From: Blastocystis hominis
Taxonomy: Eukaryota > Sar > Bigyra > Opalinata > Blastocystidae
DNA length: 64,000 nucleotides
NCBI RefSeq assembly: GCF_000151665.1
Contig: NW_013171822.1
Span: 310,001 to 374,000, forward strand
Direction of reading: 5' to 3'
Shown here: positions 42,523 to 54,322 of the stretch, piece by piece
Position numbering within the stretch: position 1 is the stretch's first letter
Layout: the number at the start of each line of letters is the position of its first letter
Translations under genes and position numbers: made by a program
The notes under the pieces: generated by a model
Seen by the model: only the letters and a program-made list of their open reading frames with translations
Told to the model about the DNA's origin: nothing
Databases searched by the model: none

Positions 42523-44283
42523 CTACTTCTGAGCTGCGGCGTCTGTCTTCACTGCCTGTGTCGTAGTGGTAGGCGCAGGAGCAGGAACAGGAGCAGGAAC
42601 AGGAGCAGCAGGAGCAGCGCTGGAATCCGCAGGAGTGGCCGAGGAATCGGGAGTGGCCGAGACATCGGGCGTCTTCACAGGCAACTGCTTGTAGTAGTCG
42701 CCGAAGAAGTCCCATCCCTTCTTGCCCTTGGTAACGATCATGTGACGGAACAACAGGGACACGCACAACATCAGAATAATTCCAATAATCACCGCCACGG
42801 TACGGAAAGGGAACCATGCGGGGTAGGGAATGAACTGCGGAATGCCGAAGGTAGATTCACCGCCACCGAAGCGGAGAATGGCTCCCACGATGTAGCCCAC
42901 CAGAGATCCATAGGTGTTCATGCAGTTCGGCCAGTACACGGTGAGCAGCAGCTGAGGGAACAGCATCACGTAGATGAGATCCGAGGTCAGCACCCACAAA
43001 TTATAGACACTGTCCGAGACAATGGCCAGAATCGTTCCGCAGATGCAGATAACAATCATCATAATACGGGCCACCACCGTAACCTCCTTTTCAGAGCACT
43101 TTGGGCGAATCAGGGGCTTGTACACGTTGATCGTGAACACGGTAGCCGAGGCCAAGTAGGCACCATCAGCAGTGGACAGAGTGGCAGCAGCAATACCTCC
43201 CAGACCCAAATAGGTCACGGCAGTAGGAGTCAGATACTTGATGATGTAGGAAAGGGCGAACGACTCTTTTCCCGACAACGTCTGCACCTCCGGGAACTGA
43301 CTCCAGTCCACTGTCGTGGCGTAGATACCCATGAGAGCGGGGGGGACGGCGCAGATCATAGCTCCGATTCCAGACCACATCGACATCACCTGCGAGTCCT
43401 TGACAGTCTTACTGGAAAGAACACGCTGGAAGTACACCTGCCAAGGAATTCCTCCAAGACACATCAGAAGCGCGTAGTCGATCCAACTACCCCAGTCGCC
43501 AGGCGCAACACTTCCCAGCCAAATGTCCTTGGTCTTCGAAATATCTCCGACATAAGGACTGGTGGCAACGAAGGGAATACAGATGAACAAGCAGATCAGC
43601 ATGATCACCAACTGCAAGACATCCGTGTAGGCTACAGAATACATACCTCCCACGAAGGCCAGGAAGCATGAACAAACTGCAGACAAGAGAATGGCCGCGA
43701 CCGTGGACACACCCAAGAGGACCGAGAGGCAATAACCCAGAGTTGAGAGAGCCATCGCAATCCAAAAGATATCTCCCAGGCAAGCAGGGATATAGAGGAG
43801 AGCCACCATCCAGCTCTTGAACTTCTCTCCGAAGGGATCAAACATGGTAATATACTCCTTCTCTCGCATCTTCTTGCAGAACAGAAGACCTCCGATGAAG
43901 AAGCACACGCCATAGCACCAGGGAGCTTGAGTCCAAGCAAGTCCAGTACCCTCAGTGACAATTCCCTGAGTGGTTCCATACAAGTAGCCTCCGCACACCC
44001 AAGTAGCGACCATGGTAATAATACCCATCAGACCACTAAAGTTTCGACCCGCAAGAGCAAGCTCAACAGCCGTATCGGCCTTTTGTTTCTTGGAAGCCCA
44101 GATACCAACGCCAATCACCATCAAATAGAAAGCGACAAGAGCAATAACTCCGAAAATATCAAATTTCTGGACGTAAGGTTCAGGAGTAGGTTCCATTGAT
44201 GTCTCCATTGTAGGGACCACCGTTGGTTCAGCAACAACACCTAGCACAAAAAGGGCAAATAAAATGATAGAGCTTGCCTTCAT
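42523..44283 (-). CDS. Sodium:solute symporter, SLC5A7 (choline transporter)-like
   Basis: Intronless frame. ATG 44283 gives a cleavable-type signal (MKASSIILFALFVLGVVAEP), then 12-13 spans of the SSS/SLC5 fold. Key stretches: ALAGRNFSGLMGIITMVAT, WVCGGYLYGTTQGIV, ACLGDIFWIAMALSTLGYCL, GGMYSVAYTDVLQLVIML, GGIPWQVYFQRVLSSKTV, GGIAAATLSTADGAYLA. The nearest family I recognise is high-affinity choline transporters. The C-terminal tail is Ala/Pro/Thr-rich repeats (APAAPVPAPVPAPAPTTTT). Codon use is strongly biased compared with neighbours, suggesting high expression. Substrate is inference. Confidence 0.87.
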   Translation of the reverse strand: MKASSIILFALFVLGVVAEPTVVPTMETSMEPTPEPYVQKFDIFGVIALVAFYLMVIGVGIWASKKQKADTAVELALAGRNFSGLMGIITMVATWVCGGYLYGTTQGIVTEGTGLAWTQAPWCYGVCFFIGGLLFCKKMREKEYITMFDPFGEKFKSWMVALLYIPACLGDIFWIAMALSTLGYCLSVLLGVSTVAAILLSAVCSCFLAFVGGMYSVAYTDVLQLVIMLICLFICIPFVATSPYVGDISKTKDIWLGSVAPGDWGSWIDYALLMCLGGIPWQVYFQRVLSSKTVKDSQVMSMWSGIGAMICAVPPALMGIYATTVDWSQFPEVQTLSGKESFALSYIIKYLTPTAVTYLGLGGIAAATLSTADGAYLASATVFTINVYKPLIRPKCSEKEVTVVARIMMIVICICGTILAIVSDSVYNLWVLTSDLIYVMLFPQLLLTVYWPNCMNTYGSLVGYIVGAILRFGGGESTFGIPQFIPYPAWFPFRTVAVIIGIILMLCVSLLFRHMIVTKGKKGWDFFGDYYKQLPVKTPDVSATPDSSATPADSSAAPAAPVPAPVPAPAPTTTTQAVKTDAAAQK

Positions 44284-44485
44284 TGAATAAAAATGAATGG
44301 AATTAACGCATGGACCCATATTTATCAATGATTGGGACACATGATACACAAAACCCAATTACAGACGCAACCTGTAACGACTATCACCTGTGACGTCTTC
44401 CAATTTCAATCGATGAAAACTTTGCAGATGGGCCCTATTTTATTTTAGCTATTTCTTGCGTGTGAAGGCAACTCATACTTTCTGT

Positions 44486-45301
44486 ATGATGAAACTTGGA
44501 GTTATTCTAGGAAGCTCTTTTCTTCGCTCTTCTGCTTTTGAGAATTTTAATACCCACTCTATAACTACAGATTATGGAAATGTGCAAACCCTTGAGGGAG
44601 TGATTGGAGAGGTTCCTATTACCATTATTCGAAGGCACCAATTTGATGTAAATAAGAAATACGTGCCTCCCCATGAAATCAACTACAAAGCAATGATTGC
44701 CGCTTTCAAGCAGGTCGGATGTGACAAAATCATCGGCTTGTATTGCTTGTCTTCCTTCCTCAATATTATAGCTATTCCGTTGGCTCATTGAAAGAATCGA
44801 TTCCTCTGAGCTCGATTATTGTTCCTGACGACTATGCGTATCTTGGCTGTCCTCCCTATTTTAGTTCGGATCATTCTTGTCACTTCGTTCCCTGTACGTG
44901 TTTGCGTTGGACTTAACAGCAGCGTTGGATGAGGAGATGCGTAGATCTGTAATTCAAATTCTGAAGGAAGATGGATTGAATCCTGTCTGTGAAGGAACCT
45001 ACTTTCAAACTGTGGGACCTCGTTTTGAAACAAAAGCAGAAATCCGCCTATACAAGGACTACTTTGAAGTAGTTGGAATGACTGGAGCGAGTGAAGCGAC
45101 CCTTTCTCAAGAATTAGGCATCCCCTTTTGTATGGTTGGAATTATCGACAATATGTGCCATGGACTGGGAGCTCCATTATCGATTGAGGTAAAAATTGAG
45201 TTGAATTGCAAATTAGTCCTTCAATGCTCTGCAAGACAAGAATTCTCAGCGGTTTGAGAAGGTTATCAATGTAATTCTTATGAAGCTATGTGGTTGTTAA
45301 T
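44486..45301 (+). CDS. Purine nucleoside/MTA phosphorylase family protein
   Basis: Start MMKLGVILGSSFLRSS, introns of 32, 26 and 28 nt. Family-2 phosphorylase signatures: GVILGSS, ITIIRRHQFDVNKKYVPPHE (the RHG...P.H..NY phosphate/ribose site), INYKAMIAAFKQVGCDKIIG, TYFQTVGPRFETKAEIRLYK, VVGMTGASEATLSQELGIPF (the NMT...E.LA region, here GMTGASEA). Closest to MTAP, with PNP possible. TAA 45299-45301 lies five bases before TGTTTGTA. The second intron (26 nt) is the least certain. Confidence 0.8.
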
Positions 45302-45303
45302 TT

Positions 45304-45311
45304 GTTTGTAT
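45304..45311 (+). terminator. TGTTTGTA variant 3'-end signal
   Basis: One mismatch in the last base; T45299 of the genomic TAA sits at the predicted cleavage position. Confidence 0.55.
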
Positions 45312-45430
45312 GAATCACCAACTCTCTTTTTTGTCGTGTAACACTGAAATGGAAGTATAGTGATTTATTGATATGTATAAATCCATTGATTCGGTTTTCA
45401 CCTTTTAAAGAAAACAAAGTAAAAACGAAA

Positions 45431-48175
45431 ATGAGCAAACTGGAAAAGGAAACAATATCTGTTCCTGGAATAGAATTACCATCAACAGAGAATGTAAGGT
45501 ATGATAACAAAACCGGGGACAACTGGTGGGAATACAACGTTTTTGAGCAGTTTCCCACAAAGAAAATCCAGATAAAAAATGGTTTATCATATATTGAAGT
45601 GGATAAGCCTCATGAAGGTTGCTATATAAAAACAGTACTAAGTGATTCAAAGATGAATGGAGAATCGTTTATTTATTCAGGAGATAATACTTTGATGGCA
45701 ACTCTGATATTTGTGAATGGAATCGCTTCAGGACCTTGTACCCTATATAAGAATGAGTCTCTTTTCTTTACAGGTTACTTTGTAAACGGATATCGAGAAG
45801 GAAGAGGACAAGAATATGATGAAAGTGGAAATATGGTATTTGATGGGTTTTATAAGAAAGGTAAAAAATTAAATATTATTCAATCGAATGAAATGGGAAA
45901 GGGATATTGGAAAGAGATGGATGAAAATGGGAGAATCATTGAAATTTGCCAGAAAGATGAGTTAGGAAATAAGGAAGGATTTTGTTATTCTTATGAGTCT
46001 GGAATGATTCGTTGTGTGAGTGTATGGAATGAAGGTAAAAAAGTGGCAATGAAAAAACAATTTAGGGGAGATATAATGATTGAGTATAAGAATGGTAAGA
46101 AAGTGTATGAAGGAGGATTTGTTGATAGTTTGGAATTGGGGTATCCACCAAAAGAAGTTGGTGGAAAAATTGGAGAAAATGGATGGAGAGATATTACCAG
46201 AAGCAAATTGTATGCTGTGAAAACAGGGAGATTGTGTGATATAATACTAAAGAATAGATATTTGTCTGTGATTGTTGCCATAATGGCCATTCTGTGTTTC
46301 TGCCCCTATTTTATATTGGTTTATCTGAATGGAGGACCCTACGGAATAGGGTATGAGCAAGAATCCTTTATTGTTCAATCAGGATATGGAAACCATCTGT
46401 TGCGCTTTACATTATTCAATTATCCGAATTTGAAGGATATTGAAATCGGAGATAATTGCTTTAGGCGGGTGCGAACATTTCAAATCGATGGATTGAGTCA
46501 ATTGAAGACCTTGAAAATCGGAGATAATTCATTCACTCAGAAAATAGATGGACGGGGGAATCAAAAATCGAAATCATTCCACATATTGAATTGTAAATCA
46601 CTGGAATCCATTGAAGTCGGAGATAACAGCTTTAGTGGTTTGAAAGGTGATTTTATATTAAAGAATCTATCTTCAATACAATCAGTCAAGATCGGATCAT
46701 TCAGTTTTAGTGCAATGACATCTTTTCGAATCGATGGATTGAATCGATTAAAATCTTTGAAAATTGGGTATTCTTCCTTTTCTCTACATAATGATTTGTG
46801 TGAGTATGCTACATTGAAGTCATTCCATGTATTGAATTGTGAATTACTAGAGTCAATCGAAATCGGAAACAATAGTTTTACTTGTTTTACAGGGGATTTT
46901 TTGTTAAAGAATCTTCCTTCAATACGCTCCTTACATTTCGGAGATGATCTATTTAATTATATATCATCATTTCGAATCGATGGAATGAGTCAGTTGAGGA
47001 GTTTGAAAGTTGAATACGCATCATTTTGTGGGTATTCATTATTAGATGAAGATGTCAAATCGAAATCATTCCACATATTGAATTGTGAATCATTGGAATC
47101 CATTGAAATCGGTAAATATTCTTTTAGTAGCTTTGGGGGGCAATTGGAACTGAAAAATGTAAGTTCACTAAAATACTTAAAAGTTGGAGTACTTGGTGAG
47201 TCAGCCAATTTCTTGCAATCATCATTTGATTTAAAAGGTATTTTTTATTATTTTTGAAAATCCAATAATAATAATATATAGATTTGCCTAATTTAACAAC
47301 TCTGATCATCGGAGGAAATACATTTCATTCTACAACAGAACTTGATTTATCTTCATTTTTTTCATTAGAATCAATTACATTTGGAGAGAGACTATTTTCA
47401 AGAGTATCAACATTTCGAATCGATGGATTGAATCGATTGAAATCTTTTAAAACCGGCTATAGATCATTTCAAACTAGTGGAAATGGTAAATCGGGTTATT
47501 TCCAAATATTAAACTGTGAATCATTAGAATCGATTCAAATTGGTGGAGGTAGTTTTCTCTATTATAGTGGAGGCTTTGAATTGAAGAATTTACCAAAGTT
47601 AAAATCCATTGAACTTAATGCACCCGGATTTTATGATTGCGGTTTTTGTTATTGTTCGTTTGTGATTCGAGGTATGGATATGATATTGAATGTTTCAATT
47701 ATCAGATCTTCCAAGTTTACATTCCATTACAATGGGTGGTTATGCCTTTTATCATTCCTTAACAACAATAATAGAAAGTATTCAATGAATCAGAATGAAA
47801 TGATTAAACTAGATCTTCCATCATTGCAATCCATTCAACTTGGCAGTCGTGCACTTGCAGGAGACGATGAGGATGAATCCTGTTCCTTGACAATACGGAG
47901 TAATAAAGAAATGTTTAAAATGATTGAATGTAGATCTTCCAAATCTGACAACCATTTATTCTTCAGGATTTAGTTTCTATTCTCCTCGTTCCGTGACATT
48001 GGAAAGTAGTTCTACATATAAGATAGTGATTGTGTTCAGATATTCCGAATCTTCAAGAAGTTGACCTGCCATATTCATTCCAGAGAGTTGAATCGAGATC
48101 TATTTCGAGTAAAGTATGATGGATGTGGTTTTATTTATAGATGTTTCTTCTATTCTCGCTGATCTTGTACACTAA
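45431..48175 (+). CDS. MORN-TM-LRR protein, paralogue of the 4.8 kb gene
   Basis: ATG 45431 (MSKLEKETISVPGIELPS). Cytosolic MORN-like repeats (REGRGQEYDESGNMVFDGFY) are followed by a membrane span (YLSVIVAIMAILCFCPYFIL) and then BspA-type LRRs (FQIDGLSQLKTLKIGDNSFT, IEVGDNSFSGLKGDFILKN), placing the LRRs on the far side of the membrane. Introns 47238-47281, 47672-47705, 47778-47812, 47900-47933, 48006-48039 and 48109-48140 are all phase 1 and match those of the first copy. Ends VSSILADLVH at TAA 48173-48175. No exact 3' octamer near. Surface receptor or adhesin-like topology is inference. Confidence 0.77.
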
Positions 48176-48798
48176 ATCAACCCCGCATACATACATACAT
48201 AAAAGAATAGAGTTCGATTAGGAATTCGGATTGCATATGTGTTGTTAATATTCTACTCTTATTTGTTTATATAAATTGTTATTAACTACATATCAAACCA
48301 TTTTCCCCTTATTCTTTTGTTTTGGAATTCTTCATGCCCATCAATACTTATATAGAAGTGGCATTGAATCATTTGCATAATTACTGTGATAGAATACATT
48401 TAGGACTCAATAATGTATTGATATATATATGTAACAATATTTATCAAGTCTTCCATAAAAGCAAATATGTTGATGTGAGTTTGCAAGGATTTATACTTTA
48501 AAATAAAAAAATACATATTTATAGATTGGTTCTTATATGTTTGACTCGATCTGTAAAGAAGAATGCACATTTACATTTTACTAAAATAGTTTTAGAGTAA
48601 TAACTCCTTAATAGTATCATTCCTCAGTTACTTCCTTTATGTCCCTTCTTGTAATTCCCTTCCTATTCACTCCTCCAACTTCTTCCTGGAGTTCACCCTG
48701 GTTTGGACGTTTCGAAGTCTCCTACAATTCCCTCATTCAAATCCATATATATCACTCTACTAGCATTCTTGCTCACTCAATCCTTCCATATTATTTAC
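48176..48798. other. AT-rich intergenic stretch
   Basis: Spacer between two convergent genes; CATA repeats near 48185-48202. No gene recognised. Confidence 0.5.
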
Positions 48799-48806
48799 AA
48801 CAAACA
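48799..48806 (-). terminator. TGTTTGTT signal of the polyQ gene
   Basis: Minus-strand octamer placed so that minus-strand TA at 48812-48811 gains A from the tail to give UAA. Confidence 0.65.
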
Positions 48807-48810
48807 CAAA

Positions 48811-49608
48811 TACAAAGAGAACGATCCAATCGTAAATCCACCATTTCGCGTATTGGGACGCCGATTCTGCTTATTCTGTTGTTGTTGTTGTTGTTGTTGT
48901 TGTTGCTGTTGCTGCTGCTGCTGCTGCTGCTGTTTGTTTGCCACCGGCTTTGTAGGATTCGGCCGAATTTGTCCATTCCGGTCATACTGATAATCGAACA
49001 CCACCTTCTTCGTGTGGCGCTGCAGGTCCAAAATAAACGCGGTACGGCGATTCACGCGGTACGGTCCTTCCTGGCGGCTAAGCGTGTTGAATAACAGGTT
49101 CTTCTGCTTGCGATTCTGAGATGCCGCACGAAGGGTCTGATTACGACGAGCTTGTGGCGTTTGGGAGGACGGCTTGGGAGCCGCCAACTTCTTTGGTGCA
49201 TTGTTAGGAGAGGGCATTACAACACGTGGACTCGATTGGGCCGCTGTCTGCTGGCGATTTCCACGCTGGCGAGGTTGTTGTCTTCTGGGTTGAGGATTTG
49301 CAGGAGCTTGAGCAGGTGGGGCTATTTTCTGGTTCTGTGCAGGAGCAGCTTCATTTCCAGAGTTATTTGCTTGATTTCCATTTCTGTTGCGTCGAGCATA
49401 ACGGCTACTACGCTGGTTCGTGCGTCTAGGCTTCGGAGGCTGGTTGGCTTGCGCATTCTAATTTTGAGCACACAGATTTGGCATGTACTGCAGGAGCATT
49501 CGCTGCTGCCATTTCCTGCTTCTGCTGAGTAATGATCGCGTCTATTGATCATTTGAAGAAATAAACTCCTCTACTAAGAGGCATATCCAACTTCTGCTCA
49601 ATATCCAT
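48811..49608 (-). CDS. PolyQ, Arg-rich mRNA-export-adaptor-like protein
   Basis: ATG 49608 (MDIEQKLDMPLNAIITQQKQ); introns 49542-49574 (33) and 49458-49488 (31). Residues 6-16, KLDMPLNAIIT, resemble the UAP56-binding motif LDMSLDDII of ALYREF and UIF. The rest is rich in Arg, Gln, Asn and Pro (QPPKPRRTNQRSSRYARRNR, RRQQPRQRGNRQQ), with a conserved-looking block (EGPYRVNRRTAFILDLQRHT, KKVVFDYQYDRNGQIRP). A run of about 20 Gln is encoded by CAG/CAA near 48880-48939. The stop appears to be made by polyadenylation (TTG-UA+A); otherwise LYLCLL would be added before TAA. Export-adaptor role is inference. Confidence 0.6.
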
Positions 49609-49897
49609 TATTTAAAGTGCAAAACAAAAGTTAAATGTTTGGTGACATATAACTCTAATTTTATTCAAAATGTGCTGAGGAGTCGGGCTTAGTCCAGTTG
49701 GCATCCTATGAAGAGCTAGACAGCTCCTGATCTCATTTCTTTACAAAAAACGTCTAGAGGCTATATTTCGTAATCCCTATGTTGTACGCATCATACACTG
49801 TGAACAAGGCAATTTGATTTAAACGGAGTAGTTTCTAGAAGCTTTCTTTTTCTATTATTATTATTATCACTTTTTAACTATCAATTCGTATTCTGAG

Positions 49898-50580
49898 ATG
49901 CCCGTTAAATTCTATAATCACAACTTTTATCAATCTGGGGAATATATTGTAGTTTCATTCATCGGTATCTTGTATTTTGGAACCATGAGCTCTAGGTCTG
50001 CGAGGACTGCCTGCAGAAAATATCGTTGTGGATATCCAGCCTACCACGCTCCGTGTTGTCATCAATACACCCAATTTTGATCCTTTTGAAAAGACCCTCG
50101 AGCTCTTTGCAGAAATCGATCCTGCCACTTCTTCTTATCAGTATCCGTTCCGTTTGCATGCTTAATATAGAATGTTCCCGAGCAAGGTGGAGATTCGTCT
50201 TCACAAGGTGCAGGTCGTCAACTGGCCTTCTCTGGAAAAGACAGCAGGTGATCAACGAGAAAAATCTGTGATTTCTAGTGGTTCAGCTCCCAACTCCCAA
50301 TTCCGCGTCTACCTCCGCATCGACTCAGGCCTTTAGCACAGCTCGCTGGGACAAGTTCTGCGAGGAAAATAAAGAGCCGGTAGGATTCCATTGTGAAATG
50401 GGTGATGGGTAGGTGGATGCTTCGGGTGACAATCTGTTCAAAGTGCTGTACAACGACGCCACTCCCGACCAGCGTCGAGCGATGATGAAATCGCTGCAGC
50501 AGAGCCACGGAAAGACGCTGAATATGAACTGGGATGAAGTGAAGGACAAGAACTTTGAGGACGACGCGAAGGACGATTAA
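49898..50580 (+). CDS. SUGT1: SGT1-like co-chaperone without TPR domain
   Basis: Introns of 31, 30, 31 and 33 nt. CS domain: MPVKFYNHNFYQSGEYIVVS, LPAENIVVDIQPTTLRVVIN, VEIRLHKVQVVNWPSLEKT. SGS domain: ARWDKFCEENKE, LFKVLYNDATPDQRRAMMKS, SHGKTLNMNWDEVKDK. SGT1 works with Hsp90 in kinetochore assembly, SCF and NLR folding. The N-terminal TPR repeats of animal and plant SGT1 are absent; the ATG opens directly on the CS domain. TAA at 50578-50580. Confidence 0.9.
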
Positions 50581-50602
50581 ATAAATTATACCATGAGCGT
50601 TG

Positions 50603-50610
50603 TGTTTGTT
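50603..50610 (+). terminator. TGTTTGTT 3'-end signal of SGT1
   Basis: Exact octamer 22 nt past the TAA. Confidence 0.65.
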
Positions 50611-50710
50611 GGTAGAACGGTGTTGACGAGGAATCATGGAGGCTGGGAGTAGCAAACACGGGATGAGCTATTTTTTCTTGTTAGAATAGCGTTGGTGGAA
50701 AGAGGAGGGG

Positions 50711-52154
50711 ATGATGTATCTCCCCCGGTGTACTTTATTTCTTTCGATCGTTAGTTTAGCGATTTTGGTAGGGGAAATGCTTGGTTGCTACGTGTGTAGA
50801 GTATTGTGTTTTCAGAGGATTCTCTCGGAGAGGTTGATGCCGAAGATCCTATTCGTTTGGTTTTTCATGAAGATGCAGGCTCATCGTTACTAAAGTCTCT
50901 TGAAATCGTTGAAATGACAGGCGAAGAGTATTTAGGCAACCGCTACGAGCCGTTTACTCCCCCCGCCGTGCTTCCGAAGCACACAAAGCAGCGAACGTTT
51001 TTAAAGAAGAAAAAGGCGGAGACCACCAAATACCCTCCCGTTCCCGTGCGTCCTTTCGAAGAGCGCTGGAGCGAAGTGGTCGATTACCATCGTTCCCACA
51101 CGGCTGTGAGTGAGAAGGAGCTGGAGCTTCGCTACAATCTGTTGCTGCAGTGGCGAGACTCGCAGCGCAACATGACCATCAATGAAGATACGCGGTACAT
51201 CGTCTACTGGCCTCCACAAGCCGGAATCGGGAACACGATTTCCTTCCTCGGCTGCGCGCTTCTTCTCTCCCTGTACACGAATCGCAAATTCCTGCGTACT
51301 CCCTGGCCTCCCCGCGGTTCTCACTCGCAGTATACGACTGGGAAATCTTCAACCAGTTCTTCGCGCTGCCGCTCGAGAACTACACGGCTCCCTCGTCGCG
51401 TAGCCGCTCCCTCCTCGCTCACCTCGCAGATTTTTTGCATCTCCGCGACACCGTTCTGCGCGAATTCGACGACGACTGCGACGCCGACGTGACCCAGCTG
51501 CTCCGCGGCAACCACTCCGCGCGCTTCTTCGTCCTGCGCCGCTCCTGCGGCATCGACCACCGCTTCGTGCACGACGCCGCGCTGCGCGGCTGGCTGCGCG
51601 CCCACGGCATCATCCGTCAGAGCCAGCGCAACGCGCTCGACGTCTACCACCGCCTTCTGCAGTTCCTCTTCGTCGACGTCGTGCAGCCGCAGCCCGAGAT
51701 CCGGCGCGCCGTGGAGGCGTTCCGCGGGAGCGTGGGGTGGTCGGGGTTTTACGTGATCGGGATGCACGTGCGGACGGGACTGCTGGAGGGAAACGTGGGG
51801 TGGGGACGGTTCCTGCGGAGGAAGGACGTGGATCGGTTCGTGGAGATCGCGGCGAAGCGGACGGAGCGCGTGGAGAGAGGGAAGAAGGGGAAGCCGGTGC
51901 GGTGGTTCGTGTTGTCGGATAACGAGGAGGCGAGGAGAAGAGTGGAGGAAGCGGGGAAGGGAGTCGTGTGGACGTCGAACTGCACTGTGGCGCACACCAA
52001 GACGGTGAGTCGGAGCGCGTGGAAGTGCTCCGTGGTGGAGAATTATTTGCTCAGCGAGTGCGACTATCTGATTCTCACCGCGAAGAGTACTTTCGGGTAC
52101 TTGGCCAAGCATCGTAATGAGGCCGAGCAGAGCAATATTTTCCCCAAGTCGTGA
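50711..52154 (+). CDS. Fucosyltransferase-like Golgi enzyme, second copy
   Basis: Signal anchor MMYLPRCTLFLSIVSLAILV, then a 26-nt intron, a lumenal stem, YIVYWPPQAGIGNTISFLGC (GIGN loop), a 35-nt intron, YDWEIFNQFF, YVIGMHVRTGLLEGNVGWGR (H-x-R motif) and CDYLILTAKSTFGYLAKHR (STFG). Same motif order as the AT-rich gene at 29.9-31.3 kb, but this one is GC-rich and overall identity is low. GT37/GT65/GT68-like fold suspected; acceptor unknown. Ends at TGA 52152-52154. Confidence 0.72.
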
Positions 52155-52270
52155 GCCGAGATGAATATGAATATGAATGTGATGATAACGATGATAATAA
52201 TAGTTTTGGTGATGATGATGACTCATTTGATTTGATTAACTACAGAATGTTTGCTTTCAAAAAACAATCA

Positions 52271-53000
52271 TTAATATTCCTTACCCACGGCCAAGACTTT
52301 GTCCGTGTAACTTGTAGGCGTCTGGATTTGATCGATGCACATGATCGCCGAGTAGAGGCCGTAGCCCAGAGTGAAGATCGTCAGCAGCGCAAAGAGGATG
52401 ATGGGAGTCATTGGGACGCCGTTTGTGAGGGTGGCGTACACAATGGGCTCTTCCGGTTCAATGGGCGTACAATGAAGAATCACGGTGCTATTGCCGGTTT
52501 CCAGAGAGAGGAGATCTGCGTGTTAGGAACAAGAGAATATAAAAAAGCCAACCTTCTACGGAATCCAGGTGCATAATGTCGGTAGCCTACAGAATCAAAA
52601 AAGTAGTAAACTATCTTACATTCAACTCGCCTTCGAAATGCGGCGCGATGATTCTGCTTTCGAATTTCTGTACAAAAGGCTGGATTTCCTTTACAGACAG
52701 AGCATCGGTCTATTATTCACGAATTATAGCATAGCACAATACAATGTTTACATCTACAAATAGAAGGTTCATTTCCTACTCATTAACCTTAAAAACAAAA
52801 GTGCCTACCTCAATAGGAATAAGTGGCTCCAAATCAGAATAGTCAATTATTCTATTAATATATACTTCATCCGCTCTATCAAAATAAGTCCTTCTACCAA
52901 AAAGCAAGTACGACTCAACATGGGACAATATCATAGCGGGTCCATAAGCTACAGCAGCGGAGAAGCAAAACAGAGCAACCAAAAGACACCGAGCACTCAT
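52271..53000 (-). CDS. V-ATPase S1/Ac45-like accessory membrane protein
   Basis: Signal peptide MSARCLLVALFCFSAAVAYG; lumenal part (VESYLLFGRRTYFDRADEVY, IQPFVQKFESRIIAPHFEGE); one C-terminal span (MTPIILFALLTIFTLGYGLY) and a short tail with a Y/D-rich end, as in ATP6AP1/Voa1. Introns of 33 and 37 nt are clear; one junction after FVFK needs a longer interval (about 77 nt) and is uncertain. The call rests on topology and the span-tail pattern, so an unrelated type I membrane protein is possible. Confidence 0.55.
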
Positions 53001-53071
53001 AGCAACGAAAAATGAAAGTGGAGAAACTCGCCGTTTCCCCTTTTGATTTTACAAAATCGAAAGCGTTTGGA

Positions 53072-53079
53072 AACAAACA
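53072..53079 (-). terminator. TGTTTGTT 3'-end signal of the RING gene
   Basis: Octamer about 35 nt past the minus-strand TAA at 53117-53115. Confidence 0.65.
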
Positions 53080-53114
53080 AAGAGCGCAAACACGTTCTCC
53101 CCTCGAGAAGGAAG

Positions 53115-54237
53115 TTATTTCATAATGGACAGTGCAAAAGGGAAACCGATGATAAACAGACACAACACAAAACTAAACAGGTTGGAAAAGGTGCAGGTTC
53201 GCTGCTCTTCGACCAGAGACATCGCCACATCAATGTCGTGACTTTGTCCCTCTTCTAACGCATTCCACTCCTCAATCTCAAAAATGCCTTGTCGGCAGAC
53301 GGGACAGACCGCCTTTTCATTCAGCAGCCATGGGTCGATGCAGCTCGCATGGAAGAAGTGCTTACAGCGCAAAGTCTTAATCACATCCCGCTCTTGGAAT
53401 TCTGTTAAGCAAATGCTGCAAGTCGGCAGATCCTCGACATCCTTGACGCGTTTCTTTTTGAAATGCCGCTTCTTGATGGCTCCCACAAATCGCTGGCGTC
53501 GATGCTTTTGATACGACGCCGCGCACTGATTCAATGAGTAGACAACGCCCAGCCCGCCCCAGAGAGTGAGGAGGATCTAGCGAGTAAGCCAGGAATGGAA
53601 ACAAAATACGAGGATGACTAGCAAAATGTACTGAATTTCGCTAAACGCAGTGACTACATGCGATGAAACAAAGATGGTAAACCTTCGCCTAGAGAGGAGA
53701 TAGTAGCGATCGTAGAGACGTTTGCGGCGATTAGATTGATGACGGACATTCCTGTGGAACATGTAACACTAATGACAGGAATCGTGTACTATCCGGTAAG
53801 GTGAATGAGGACAACCCCCACATTATAGTTCACACTGTCGGAATCGCTCATTTTCTGGAGATAGTCATAAGATGACAAACACATATTGTTCATCACAACA
53901 ACTCCAATAGCACCTTTGTCGTTAATCTAGACATCATTTCCGAGTGTTGCAAACACATTAAACACTTGGTTCGCTAGAGAGCAATTATCGAACGTAGAAC
54001 GCATTATAATCCCAATCTTGCCGGTAACATTGGAAGTAATATCCATGCAATTGTCAAAAGGATCCACTTTTACGATCGGAGCAGTATAGCCTATATACTG
54101 ACAGTGACAAAGACGTGGCTACTGTTCTTTTCGTACGGAACTCCGAAGTCTACAACCATGTGGTTGTAAATTACCGTATTCTCCCCATAGACTACGAGAG
54201 AAACGATAGGGCTGATCAGAAACAATAATAGTAGCAT
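53115..54237 (-). CDS. PA-TM-RING E3 ubiquitin ligase
   Basis: ATG 54237 gives a signal peptide (MLLLLFLISPIVSLVVYG). Introns of 32, 30, 27, 29 and 33 nt. Protease-associated domain: NVTGKIGIIMRSTFDNCSLA, INDKGAIGVVVMNNMCLSS, YTIPVISVTCSTGMSVINLI. Membrane span: QYILLVILILLTLWGGLGVV. RING-H2: CSICLTEFQERDVIKTLRC, KHFFHASCIDPW, CPVCRQ, with all eight zinc ligands. Same architecture as RNF13/RNF167/GRAIL, which ubiquitinate endosomal proteins. A hydrophobic stretch at the extreme C-terminus (FVLCLFIIGFPFALSI) could be a further span. Confidence 0.88.
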
Positions 54238-54322
54238 TATTATTATTTTCGATTGGGGTCAAAGTCTTACCTCCCACGACAACCGCGGTTCGAACGTTGA
54301 TTTCGGATCTTAGCATATCGGA

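Noticed and set aside
49650-49730. tRNA or C/D snoRNA near the GAGCTAGACAGCTC hairpin
   Set aside because: Only one short stem; no cloverleaf and no paired C and D boxes.
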